A DNA stretch of 37,668 nucleotides from assembly GCA_017503865.1 (NCBI GenBank), contig JAFVSI010000056.1, forward strand, positions 1-37,668, given 5' to 3'. The stretch comes from Clostridia bacterium (GTDB taxonomy: Bacteria > Bacillota > Clostridia > Oscillospirales > CAG-272). The position numbers and the translations under genes were made by a program. Each line of letters opens with the position of its first letter. Within the stretch, counting starts at the first letter, position 1. A model generated the notes under the pieces. That model did no database searches and had not been told where the DNA came from. It saw nothing but the letters and a program-made list of their open reading frames with translations. This document shows positions 22,776 through 30,481 of this stretch, piece by piece.

Positions 22776-24209
22776 ATGAAAGAATATGAAATAGTAATGG
22801 GACTTGAGGTCCACGTTGAGCTTGCTACAAACTCTAAGCTCTTTTGTTCTTGCAGTGCTAAATTCGGTGCTGATGCAAACGAGCACGTTTGCCCCGCCTG
22901 TGCAGGTATGCCCGGAATGCTTCCTATTGCAAACAAGAGAGCAGTAGAGCTTGGTATTGCGGCATCTATCGTAACAAACAGCGAGATAACTCCCGTTATC
23001 AGCTTTGATAAAAAGAACTATTTTTACCCTGACCTTTCTTGCGGTTACCAGATAACACAGCTCTATGCTCCTATCTGCCGCAACGGTCGAGTTGAGATTG
23101 AGACTTCAAAGGGTAAAAAGGACATAACCCTTAAGCAGATACACATTGAAGAGGACGCAGGAAAGCTCGTTCACTCTCACGGTGTTTCTCTTGTTGACTA
23201 CAATAGATGTAGTGTTCCGCTTGTTGAGATTGTAAGTAATCCCGATTTCAGAAGTGCCGAGGAGGTTCTTGCATACCTCGAAAAGCTTCGTGCACTCCTT
23301 TCCTTCGCAGGCGTTTCCGACTGTAAGATGCAGGAAGGCTCTATGCGTTGCGATGTAAACCTTTCTGTAAGAGAAAAGGGAACTACTGCGTTCGGTGTAA
23401 GAACCGAGATGAAGAATATGAACTCCTTTAGTGCTATTGAGAGAGCAATAGAATATGAGGCACAGCGTCATATTGATGCACTTGAAACAGGCTGTGAGGA
23501 GCTTGTGCAGGAAACTCGCCGTTGGGACGATAACGCAGGAAAGAGCTTCTCTATGAGAAACAAGGAGAATGCTACCGACTACCGCTATTTCCCTGATTGT
23601 GATATAATGCCTATCGTTGTCACTGACGAGTGGATAGAGAAGGTAAGAGCAACCCTTCCCGAGAGTGCACACGATAAATACGCAAGAATGACGGGTGAGC
23701 TTTCTATATCCGAGGTAGATGCAAAGATAATTACAAAGAGTAAGCGTCTTTGCGATATATTTGATGCACTTATGGCACACGGACTTCCCGTAAAGGACGT
23801 TGTAACTTGGATTGTTACCGAGCTTCTCTCGCTTGACATCGGTGAAAATAAATCCTATGACGATATTGAGATCGACTGCGACAAGCTTGCCTCTCTTATT
23901 TCGATGACTAATAAGAAGGTCATCAACCGTACCGTTGCAAAGAAGATCCTTGCACTCGTTTATACCGATAATGTTGATCCCGAGACTTACGTTAAGGAAA
24001 ACAACCTCGGTATGGTGAGCGATACGGGAGCTATTGAAGCTATAATTGCTCAGCTTATCGCTGAGAACCCCAATTCCGTTAAGGAATATAAGGAAGGAAA
24101 TGCAAAGGTATTTACCTTCTTCGTTGGTAAGACGATGAAGCAGACCGCAGGCAAGGCAGATCCTACTGTGGTAAGAGAAATTCTCGCAAGAATGCTTGAT
24201 GAAGCATAA
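22776..24209 (+). CDS. gatB: Asp-tRNA(Asn)/Glu-tRNA(Gln) amidotransferase subunit B
   Basis: The 477-residue protein is a full-length GatB. It begins with GLEVHVELATNSKLFC, followed by CPACAGMPGMLPIAN, KNYFYPDLSCGYQITQ, HIEEDAGKLVH and DYNRCSVPLVEIVSNPD, which form the kinase and metal/ATP pocket, and RTEMKNMNSF. The helical YqeY-like tail (about 330-477) binds tRNA. GatB activates the side chain of Asp or Glu on misacylated tRNA with ATP and completes amidation with ammonia. No key residue appears missing, in contrast to the GatA-like partner. The ATG follows the previous stop by three bases, with the ribosome binding site inside the end of that gene. Confidence 0.95.
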   Translation: MKEYEIVMGLEVHVELATNSKLFCSCSAKFGADANEHVCPACAGMPGMLPIANKRAVELGIAASIVTNSEITPVISFDKKNYFYPDLSCGYQITQLYAPICRNGRVEIETSKGKKDITLKQIHIEEDAGKLVHSHGVSLVDYNRCSVPLVEIVSNPDFRSAEEVLAYLEKLRALLSFAGVSDCKMQEGSMRCDVNLSVREKGTTAFGVRTEMKNMNSFSAIERAIEYEAQRHIDALETGCEELVQETRRWDDNAGKSFSMRNKENATDYRYFPDCDIMPIVVTDEWIEKVRATLPESAHDKYARMTGELSISEVDAKIITKSKRLCDIFDALMAHGLPVKDVVTWIVTELLSLDIGENKSYDDIEIDCDKLASLISMTNKKVINRTVAKKILALVYTDNVDPETYVKENNLGMVSDTGAIEAIIAQLIAENPNSVKEYKEGNAKVFTFFVGKTMKQTAGKADPTVVREILARMLDEA

Positions 24210-24214
24210 GAAAA

Positions 24215-24243
24215 GGGAGATTACGGTTTTTCCGTAATCTCCC
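24215..24243 (+). terminator. Strong hairpin after gatB, without a T-run
   Basis: A 12-bp perfect stem (24215-24226 with 24232-24243) and T5 loop follow gatB by five bases. No U tract follows, so it is a poor intrinsic terminator in the plus direction. It may protect the 3' end of the mRNA or allow partial read-through to the MFS gene, which has no clear promoter of its own. Confidence 0.5.
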
Positions 24244-24264
24244 TAAATATCGTTTGAGGTAGAT

Positions 24265-25497
24265 ATGTCAAATAAAACAAGAATTTTAAAGCTGGCGTGT
24301 TACAGCGTAAATGTAACAATGTCTGCTGTGGCAACCCTTTCGCCGCTTCTTTTTATGACCTTTCGTTCCGAATACGGTATATCATATTCGTTGCTCGGAC
24401 TTCTCGTGGTCATCAACTTTTCAACTCAGCTTTTAGTCGACTTGATTTTTTCGTTCTTTTCCCATAAATTCAATATGTCGTTGACGGTAAAGTCTATTCC
24501 GTATATAGCTATGGCAGGCTTTATTATTTACGCCCTATCTCCGTTCATATTTAAGAATAACATATACGTAGGATTGGCACTTGGAACGGTAGTCTTTTCA
24601 GCAGCATCAGGTCTTGGAGAGGTTTTGATAAGCCCTGTAATTGCCGCCTTGCCAAGTGATAATCCCGAGAGGGAAATGAGTAAGCTTCACTCGGTATATG
24701 CTTGGGGTGTTGTATTTATAGTTACGTTTGCAACCTCTTTTCTGTTTCTTTTTGGAGAGGAGAAGTGGCAGATACTTGCTTTGTTGCTCTCAGTTATACC
24801 GCTCGTTTCTGCGGTTTTGTTCTTCTTTTCGGAAATACCGAAGATGGAAACTCCCGAAAAGGTATCGGGGGCTTTCGCTTTCCTTAAAAGAGGAGAAGTA
24901 TGGCTGTGCTTCTTTGCCATTTTTCTCGGCGGTGCTATTGAATGTACAATGGCACAGTGGGCATCGGGTTACATAGAGAAAGCAATAGGAATACCGAAAA
25001 TTTGGGGCGATATTTTTGGTGTAGCTTTGTTTGGTCTTATGATGGGAATTGGTAGATCTGCTTATGCCAAAAAAGGTAAGAATATTGAAAAAGTACTCTT
25101 TTTTAGTGCAATAGGGGCTTTTGTTTGCTATTTTTTGGCAACGGTTTCAAATATACCGTTCCTCGGTCTTTGTGCTTGTGCAATGACAGGACTTTTCTCG
25201 GCAATGCTCTGGCCCGGTAGCCTTGTTGTTTCCTCGAAAAAGATACCCGATGGTGGAGTGTTTATTTTTGCTTTAATGGCGGCAGGTGGAGATATGGGGG
25301 CTTCCCTTATTCCGCAGGCGGTTGGAATTATCACCGACTCGGTTGCCATGAATGCCTCGGCTTTGAATATTGCCGAGCGTTTGGGGCTTTCTGTAGAGGA
25401 GCTTTCAATGAAGGCGGGAATGTCTGTAGGAATGCTCGTGTCAGCAGCGGCTATTATTGTATATTTTTATATTCTGAAAAAAGCAAAGAGAGTTTAA
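24265..25497 (+). CDS. MFS transporter (sugar permease-like)
   Basis: The 410-residue protein has twelve predicted membrane helices. The early loop SFFSHKFNMSLTVKSIPY takes the place of the MFS loop 2-3 motif, and the GLGEVLISPVIAALPSDNPEREMSKLHSVYAWG segment resembles fucose/glucose permease-like MFS members of Clostridia. Function beyond MFS is not predictable. GAGG precedes the ATG by five bases. It lies 55 bases after gatB behind a hairpin and may be partly co-transcribed with it. Confidence 0.85.
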   Translation: MSNKTRILKLACYSVNVTMSAVATLSPLLFMTFRSEYGISYSLLGLLVVINFSTQLLVDLIFSFFSHKFNMSLTVKSIPYIAMAGFIIYALSPFIFKNNIYVGLALGTVVFSAASGLGEVLISPVIAALPSDNPEREMSKLHSVYAWGVVFIVTFATSFLFLFGEEKWQILALLLSVIPLVSAVLFFFSEIPKMETPEKVSGAFAFLKRGEVWLCFFAIFLGGAIECTMAQWASGYIEKAIGIPKIWGDIFGVALFGLMMGIGRSAYAKKGKNIEKVLFFSAIGAFVCYFLATVSNIPFLGLCACAMTGLFSAMLWPGSLVVSSKKIPDGGVFIFALMAAGGDMGASLIPQAVGIITDSVAMNASALNIAERLGLSVEELSMKAGMSVGMLVSAAAIIVYFYILKKAKRV

Positions 25498-25513
25498 ACT
25501 CTCTTTGCTTTTT
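25478..25513. terminator. Bidirectional terminator between the MFS gene and darG
   Basis: An 18-bp stem (25478-25495 with 25496-25513) with palindromic centre GTTTAAAC is flanked by A- and T-rich runs (TTTTTGCTTTTTTT to the right). It serves both convergent genes and overlaps the end of the MFS coding region. Confidence 0.85.
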
Positions 25514-25520
25514 GCTTTTT

Positions 25521-26201
25521 TTAATTAAAGAAACTAAGCTGTTCAGCAGTTTTTTGATTGTAGTAACAATGGTTAAACAATTTGGTATATGTTGTTATTC
25601 CTATTTTGGGTAGACTTAGCAATTTCCAAAACCTGTCTAATGGTAAAGCTTGTGCAAGAACATTTTGCTGTGTGGAATTTAACCGTACTATTCTTGAAAT
25701 ATCATCTACTGTCATATTATTTAAAATTTCAAGCATCTCGGCTTCTTTGCCCTCTGCTTTTTTTAAGGAATCTAAGCAAATAAATATGGTGATATCTAGA
25801 GGAGCAAGGTATTTTTCCATTAATTGTTGTACTTGATTCCATTGTAATCCACCGTTTAGTGTTCCTAGTTTAGGGAAAGCAACGCTTTTGAAAGAGTGTT
25901 GTTTATGAGTCTCTACAAAGTTAATCAAACCTTGTTCTATCCATTCTATTTGTGAAGGATATTTAAAATGCTGTTTGGTGGGAAAGAGGATTATTGTTTT
26001 GTTTTCTCCCATGAAATATTCTACTTTTCCTGTTTTGATTTGGTAACTTTTGCATTTTTGTTCGTAGTATGAGCACATCTTGGGATAACGTAGGGCAAAT
26101 TCTAAGGCAAGTCCTGCACCCATAACACCAACCGTGTTTACTGTATTTACTATTGCATCAGCATTAGTATTAAAAACAGTTCCTTCAAAATATTCGATCA
26201 T
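25521..26201 (-). CDS. darG: DarG-type macrodomain antitoxin
   Basis: The 226-residue protein starts with a macrodomain (about residues 1-150): DAIVNTVNTVGVMGAGLALEF is the ADP-ribose-binding signature, and FPKLGTLNGGLQW is the second loop. DarG removes ADP-ribose from thymidines in DNA and also binds DarT. Residues about 150-226 are a small helical extension that may hold the toxin. The start codon overlaps the stop of darT (ATGA), which fits the usual toxin-first order. Like darT, it is visibly richer in A and T than the flanking genes. Confidence 0.88.
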   Translation of the reverse strand: MIEYFEGTVFNTNADAIVNTVNTVGVMGAGLALEFALRYPKMCSYYEQKCKSYQIKTGKVEYFMGENKTIILFPTKQHFKYPSQIEWIEQGLINFVETHKQHSFKSVAFPKLGTLNGGLQWNQVQQLMEKYLAPLDITIFICLDSLKKAEGKEAEMLEILNNMTVDDISRIVRLNSTQQNVLAQALPLDRFWKLLSLPKIGITTYTKLFNHCYYNQKTAEQLSFFN

Positions 26202-27382
26202 GTGCAGAATTTACTCCTATCATAACAAAATTTTTTTATTATTTCCAACTCGTTTTCACACAAAATATTTGCCAAGTTCATATCAGCTAAATCTCTAAAA
26301 TATATTTTATCTATGTAACGAGTAGGGATGGATCCTTTTACCAAGAATTCGGAGTTGCGAAGATGTGTACTTTTTTCAACTCCAAACTTGCTTTCTGAAA
26401 GGTAGCCTGTTTCAAAAATTGGTGTCCAGTCATAATTAACAGCCTTGTCAATAGAATCAAATAATTGACAATGAGAGCTACCAGCATTGCCGTAGGATAT
26501 TTTAACATTATTCCACTGTAGCATGTTTTGTGAGAAGACTAATATTACGGGACGCCTATAGTTAGCAGCATAATTTGTGGGGGTTTTAAAACGAAAATAG
26601 AATCTACAATGAGTTTTAATTATTGAGTCAGTTTTTTCAATAATTTCTTGATTTGCTCTATCTGTATAGGCATGATCGTTAGAATCTAACAAATAACGAG
26701 ATTTTAATTTTTTATCTTTTATAATTTTAATAAAATTGTCAAACTCCGTCGTATGAACAAATCCTTCAAAGCCTAAAGACTTCCATAATTCTAACAATTG
26801 ATCTTTTGATGATTTTTTATATGATTGATCGAAAGGTAGCGAATAATCGTGGCAATAGTTGCTAGGTATGGTTGACTTAGTACTGGTTACGGGTATTAAA
26901 AAATCATATAATGGAATATCTGTGTCGGAGGCTTTAGAATTTATTTTGGAAAAAGGCTCTTTTTTAGGTGATGCAACTGTTATACCTGTCTTTTCAATAT
27001 AAAAATGCGGATCGTTTAATGTATTTTGTGTTAGTGATGAATTTTTAATTGCTTTATTGATGTTTTTATATGTGTCAATAAAATTACTATTTAAGCGTAA
27101 AATACGTTTTTTTTCAGCATTTGCCTTATCTATAGTTTGACGCCATAAAAATTCGCCATAATATCTAGAATCAGCAAGGTTATTTACTTTGCAAAAAAAC
27201 TTTCTATAAACGCTGTGATTTTCAAAAAAAAGCTGTGGATCAGGAGATTTTAAGTTTCTAGATAACGATAGATTTCTTATCTCATCGTTAGTATTAAGTT
27301 TAACTTTAATTAAATCATTATCAATGGTTTCAAGAACTTTTCCCCAACCATATCTAACGTGAAAAAATGATTCACCTTTCAT
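26198..27382 (-). CDS. darT: DarT-type DNA ADP-ribosyltransferase toxin with N-terminal Tudor-like domain
   Basis: The C-terminal part (about residues 205-385) has DarT features: VHTTEFDNFIKII at 209-221, RRPVILVFS at 276-284, YGNAGSS at 297-303, and RNSEFLVKGSIPTRYI at 342-357, in which Glu345 is the probable catalytic Glu. DarT enzymes modify thymidine in single-stranded DNA using NAD, stopping replication, and act in phage defence. The first 200 residues are extra relative to typical DarT (about 200 residues in all). They begin with FHVRYGWGKVLETIDNDLIKVKL (6-28), which resembles the C-terminal Tudor-like domain of UvrD/PcrA helicases. The middle (about 60-200) is unrecognised. AAAGGTAGG precedes the ATG. 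The gene has a promoter at 27457-27485 and looks horizontally acquired. Confidence 0.8.
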   Translation of the reverse strand: MKGESFFHVRYGWGKVLETIDNDLIKVKLNTNDEIRNLSLSRNLKSPDPQLFFENHSVYRKFFCKVNNLADSRYYGEFLWRQTIDKANAEKKRILRLNSNFIDTYKNINKAIKNSSLTQNTLNDPHFYIEKTGITVASPKKEPFSKINSKASDTDIPLYDFLIPVTSTKSTIPSNYCHDYSLPFDQSYKKSSKDQLLELWKSLGFEGFVHTTEFDNFIKIIKDKKLKSRYLLDSNDHAYTDRANQEIIEKTDSIIKTHCRFYFRFKTPTNYAANYRRPVILVFSQNMLQWNNVKISYGNAGSSHCQLFDSIDKAVNYDWTPIFETGYLSESKFGVEKSTHLRNSEFLVKGSIPTRYIDKIYFRDLADMNLANILCENELEIIKKFCYDRSKFCT

Positions 27383-27456
27383 AAAAATGCCTACCTTTTA
27401 AAGAAAAAACTTTTACAATTCTTAAAGCCGAGTAGTTATGATTCTACAATAGAAAT

Positions 27457-27485
27457 ATTATATCATAGAATTTATGACATTTCAA
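27457..27485 (-). promoter_or_regulatory. Promoter of darTG
   Basis: On the minus strand TTGAAA (27480-27485), a 17-base spacer and TATAAT (27457-27462), about 75 bases before the darT start. An autoregulatory operator was not recognised. Confidence 0.6.
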
Positions 27486-27552
27486 TAGTCAACTTGTGTA
27501 GAAAAGAATAAAATTTAGTTTATTATCAATTGCAATAGATTCAATAAGTATA

Positions 27553-27581
27553 TTGACAAAACGACAATCTTATGGTAGTAT
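27553..27581 (+). promoter_or_regulatory. Promoter of tRNA-Leu
   Basis: TTGACA (27553-27558), a 17-base spacer and TAGTAT (27576-27581), 40 bases before the tRNA. Confidence 0.75.
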
Positions 27582-27620
27582 ATTTAAGGTTTGGTTAGCT
27601 GCCCAACAAAAATTAAATAT

Positions 27621-27703
27621 GCGGGTATGGCGGAATTGGCAGACGCGTAAGATTTAGGATCTTATGTTAATTCGTGCAGGTTCGACCCCTGTTACCCGCA
27701 CCA
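27621..27703 (+). tRNA. tRNA-Leu (anticodon TAG), CCA encoded
   Basis: A 7-bp acceptor stem GCGGGTA/TACCCGC, D arm with GGAATTGGCAGAC, anticodon stem TAAGA/TCTTA with loop TTTAGGA (anticodon TAG), a moderate variable arm, T arm with GGTTCGACCCC, discriminator A and encoded CCA. The typical Leu sequence features support the identity. Confidence 0.95.
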
Positions 27704-27742
27704 AAGAGATATAAACCGAACTTGTTCGGTTTATATCTCTTT
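27703..27742 (+). terminator. tRNA-Leu terminator
   Basis: An 18-bp perfect stem (27703-27720 with 27725-27742) with a 4-nt loop starts at the last base of CCA. The descending arm ends in TTT but no long T-run follows. Confidence 0.75.
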
Positions 27743-27777
27743 AGAGACGTTTATTTAAATTTATTGAGGAGAAAAAG

Positions 27778-28713
27778 TTGCTTTATTTAATAGTTTTACT
27801 TATTATTGTTTTACTTGCACTTTCAGTATCTCTTGTGATATTTTTTAAATGCTTTTATGCAAAGAGCAGAAAACCGCTTGGTGAGAACGAGTACCGTCTG
27901 CCTCGCGGCAAAATTTACGAGCCCTATTATGACCAAATAAAAAAATGGACTGACGATATGCGTTCTGCGGAGCATAAGAAGGTGTCTATAACATCTTATG
28001 ACGGTCTTAAGCTTGTGGGAAAGTACTATGAGAATAAGAAGGGTGCGCCGATTGAGATAATGTTTCACGGATACAGAAGCACCGATGAGCACGATCTCTG
28101 TGGCGGTGTGTATAGATGCAAAAGGCTCGGGTTTAATACGCTTATCGTTGAGCAAAGAGCTTGCGGAAATAGCGAGGGCCACGTTATAACCTTTGGAGCA
28201 AAAGAGAGCCGCGACTGTCTTTCTTGGATAGATTTTGCGATAAATAATATTGATAAGAACGCGAAAATTATAATTACGGGTATCTCTATGGGTGCGGCAA
28301 CCGTTATGACGGCGGCATCGATGGACTTGCCCCAAAACGTAGTCGGTGTTCTTGCCGATTGCGGATATACCTCAACAAAGGATATTATCAAAGAGGTGAT
28401 GCGTGGAATGAAGCTGCCCGCAGCTCTTCTTTATCCCTTTGCCCGTCTCGGTGCGATTCTTTTCGGGGGATTTGATCCCGACAAGCTCTCACCAAAGAAA
28501 TCAATGGCAAAGTGTGAGCTGCCGATAATCTTCTTTCACGGAGATACCGACGAGTACGTTCCCGCATATATGAGCGAGGAAAATTACAATGCTTGCACAT
28601 CAAAAAACAAGCGTCTCGTCATAACAAAGGGAGCGGGACACGGTCTTTGCTTTATGGTCGATATGGACGGATATTTCTTTGAGGCTGAGAGATTTTTCAA
28701 AGAACTTATATAA
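27778..28713 (+). CDS. Membrane-anchored alpha/beta hydrolase
   Basis: The 311-residue protein has one N-terminal membrane helix (residues 2-24) and an alpha/beta hydrolase fold outside or facing the membrane. The nucleophile elbow is GISMG with Ser170, the acid is probably Asp258 in HGDTDEYVP, and the base is His288 in GAGHGL; MFHGYRS is the oxyanion strand. It resembles BAAT/YqkD-like hydrolases of Firmicutes. Substrate is unknown. TTG at 27778 is chosen because GAGGAG lies six bases upstream and no better start is near. Confidence 0.88.
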   Translation: MLYLIVLLIIVLLALSVSLVIFFKCFYAKSRKPLGENEYRLPRGKIYEPYYDQIKKWTDDMRSAEHKKVSITSYDGLKLVGKYYENKKGAPIEIMFHGYRSTDEHDLCGGVYRCKRLGFNTLIVEQRACGNSEGHVITFGAKESRDCLSWIDFAINNIDKNAKIIITGISMGAATVMTAASMDLPQNVVGVLADCGYTSTKDIIKEVMRGMKLPAALLYPFARLGAILFGGFDPDKLSPKKSMAKCELPIIFFHGDTDEYVPAYMSEENYNACTSKNKRLVITKGAGHGLCFMVDMDGYFFEAERFFKELI

Positions 28714-28715
28714 TG

Positions 28716-28746
28716 AAAACGGCAAGGCGTAACGCCTTGCCGTTTT
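28716..28746. terminator. Bidirectional terminator after hydrolase and ruvB
   Basis: A 14-bp stem (28716-28729 with 28733-28746) with an inner GGCAAGGCG arm, a 3-nt loop and A/T-rich flanks lies between the convergent stop codons. Confidence 0.88.
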
Positions 28747-28747
28747 T

Positions 28748-29827
28748 TTAATCGTTAAAGATATTGAGCTGTGTGGAAACTTTTTTAGAATCGTTATAAG
28801 CTATGCCGAGATGCTCGTAAGCAAGTCTTGTGACGCATCTTCCGCGAGGTGTGCGGCTGAGATAGCCAATCTGCATAAGATAGGGCTCGTAAACGTCCTC
28901 AAGCGTTATTGCTTCCTCACCAACGGTAGCCGCAAGAGTGTCAAGACCGACAGGGCCACCGTCATAGAATTTTATAATGGTTTCAAGCATTCTGCGGTCG
29001 GTGTTGTCAAGACCGAGGTCATCTATTTCAAGCTTGCCGAGTGCAAATTTTGCAATTTCGGTGTCTATTGCCGCTTTGCCCTTGACCTGAGCATAGTCTC
29101 TCACACGTTTTAAGAGTCGGTTTGCGATACGTGGGGTGCCGCGTGAGCGAGACGCTATCTCGTGAGCACCGTCCTCGGTAATATCGTATCCGAGTATTCC
29201 CGCACTTCGTTTAACGATAACAGAAAGCTCCTCGGGAGTGTAAAGTTCGAGCTTGAGCACCACTCCGAATCTATCGCGAAGAGGGGTGGAGAGCTGTCCT
29301 GCACGTGTCGTAGCACCTATAAGAGTGAACTTCGGCAGGTCGATTCTGATGCTTCGTGCCGCAGGTCCTTTGCCTATGATAATATCAAGTGCACCGTCTT
29401 CCATAGCGGGGTAGAGGATTTCCTCAACCGCACGCGACATACGGTGTATCTCGTCGATAAATAGCACGTCACCTTCCGAAAGATTTGTAAGAAGAGCTGC
29501 AAGGTCGCCTTGCTTTTCAATTGCAGGTCCAGAGGTAACCCTTATATTTACCCCCATTTCAGCGGCAATAATGTTTGAAAGCGTTGTCTTACCAAGTCCG
29601 GGAGGACCGTAGAGAAGCACGTGATCAAGGCTCTCTCCACGCATTTTTGCGGCGTCAATGCAGACCTTGAGGTTTTCCTTTGCCTTTTCCTGACCGATAT
29701 ATTCGTCAAGATTTTTAGGACGCAGGGATTGCTCAGCCTCGTTGTCGTCGCGAATGTATGAGGTTGACATAATGCGATTTTCAAAGTCTAATTCTTCGCC
29801 GTTTGTAAATTCAGTTTCAAAATTCAT
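28748..29827 (-). CDS. ruvB: Holliday junction branch migration helicase RuvB
   Basis: The 359-residue AAA+ ATPase has Walker [10 protein letters not shown], Walker B LFIDEIH, sensor-1 [18 protein letters not shown] with its arginine finger region, and a C-terminal winged helix ending [10 protein letters not shown] 25-residue N-terminal stretch precedes the core [13 protein letters not shown]. RuvB drives branch migration on the RuvA-bound junction. It is the last gene of its operon, 18 bases after ruvA. Confidence 0.97.
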   Translation of the reverse strand: MNFETEFTNGEELDFENRIMSTSYIRDDNEAEQSLRPKNLDEYIGQEKAKENLKVCIDAAKMRGESLDHVLLYGPPGLGKTTLSNIIAAEMGVNIRVTSGPAIEKQGDLAALLTNLSEGDVLFIDEIHRMSRAVEEILYPAMEDGALDIIIGKGPAARSIRIDLPKFTLIGATTRAGQLSTPLRDRFGVVLKLELYTPEELSVIVKRSAGILGYDITEDGAHEIASRSRGTPRIANRLLKRVRDYAQVKGKAAIDTEIAKFALGKLEIDDLGLDNTDRRMLETIIKFYDGGPVGLDTLAATVGEEAITLEDVYEPYLMQIGYLSRTPRGRCVTRLAYEHLGIAYNDSKKVSTQLNIFND

Positions 29828-29845
29828 AAAGAATCTCCTTTCGCA

Positions 29846-30469
29846 TTATTTCATAAGCTTTTTGAGTGCAAGACGTATAATATCGTCAAGCTCAAGAGAA
29901 GCAGTGTCAATAGTTGCGAGTACCTTTGCCGCCTCGCTTCTCGAATAACCGAGAACGGTAAGAGCGTCCTGTGCGTCGGAGAGCTTGCCCGATTTGTCAG
30001 GAACACCCGATAGGTCAGCACCTATAGCTACAGACGCGTCATCAGAGGCAGTAATGCCGTCAGCTTTGAGCTTATCCTTGAGCTCGAGTATGATTCTTGC
30101 GGCTGACTTAGGTCCTATGCCCGATGCTTGCGAGATTGCCTTTTTGTCCTCAGTGCAAATTGCAAGGGCAAGCTTTTCGGGTGTTAGGGTAGAGAGGATA
30201 GAGATAGCCGCTTTCGGTCCAACTCCCGAAACGGTTATTAAAAGCTTGAATGCCGAAAGCTCCTCTTCGCTTGAAAAGCCGAAGAGCTCTGTTCCGTCCT
30301 CGCGTACCGCCATATAGGTATAAAGCTTTACGTCGCCCGTGTTTTCTTTGCCTGAGAGGCGGAAAAAGGTCGATTTTGAAATAGTCATTTTAAAGCCGAC
30401 TCCGCCTGCATCTATAACTGCAAACGAGCCGTCAAGCTTTGCAAGCTTGCCGCTTATATAGTAAAACAT
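29846..30469 (-). CDS. ruvA: Holliday junction DNA-binding protein RuvA
   Basis: The 207-residue protein has the RuvA plan: N-terminal OB fold (MFYYISGKLAKLDGSFAVIDAGGVGFKM), two helix-hairpin-helix motifs (TVSGVGPKAAISIL and QASGIGPKSAARIILEL) and a C-terminal RuvB-binding domain (ALTVLGYSRSEAAKVL). It forms tetramers on four-way junctions. No ruvC lies next to it. Confidence 0.97.
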   Translation of the reverse strand: MFYYISGKLAKLDGSFAVIDAGGVGFKMTISKSTFFRLSGKENTGDVKLYTYMAVREDGTELFGFSSEEELSAFKLLITVSGVGPKAAISILSTLTPEKLALAICTEDKKAISQASGIGPKSAARIILELKDKLKADGITASDDASVAIGADLSGVPDKSGKLSDAQDALTVLGYSRSEAAKVLATIDTASLELDDIIRLALKKLMK

Positions 30470-30481
30470 TAAGTTCTCCTT

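Noticed and set aside
23106..23780. 224-residue reading frame on the minus strand inside gatB
   Set aside because: Shadow of gatB; composition is that of an antisense frame with no family resemblance.
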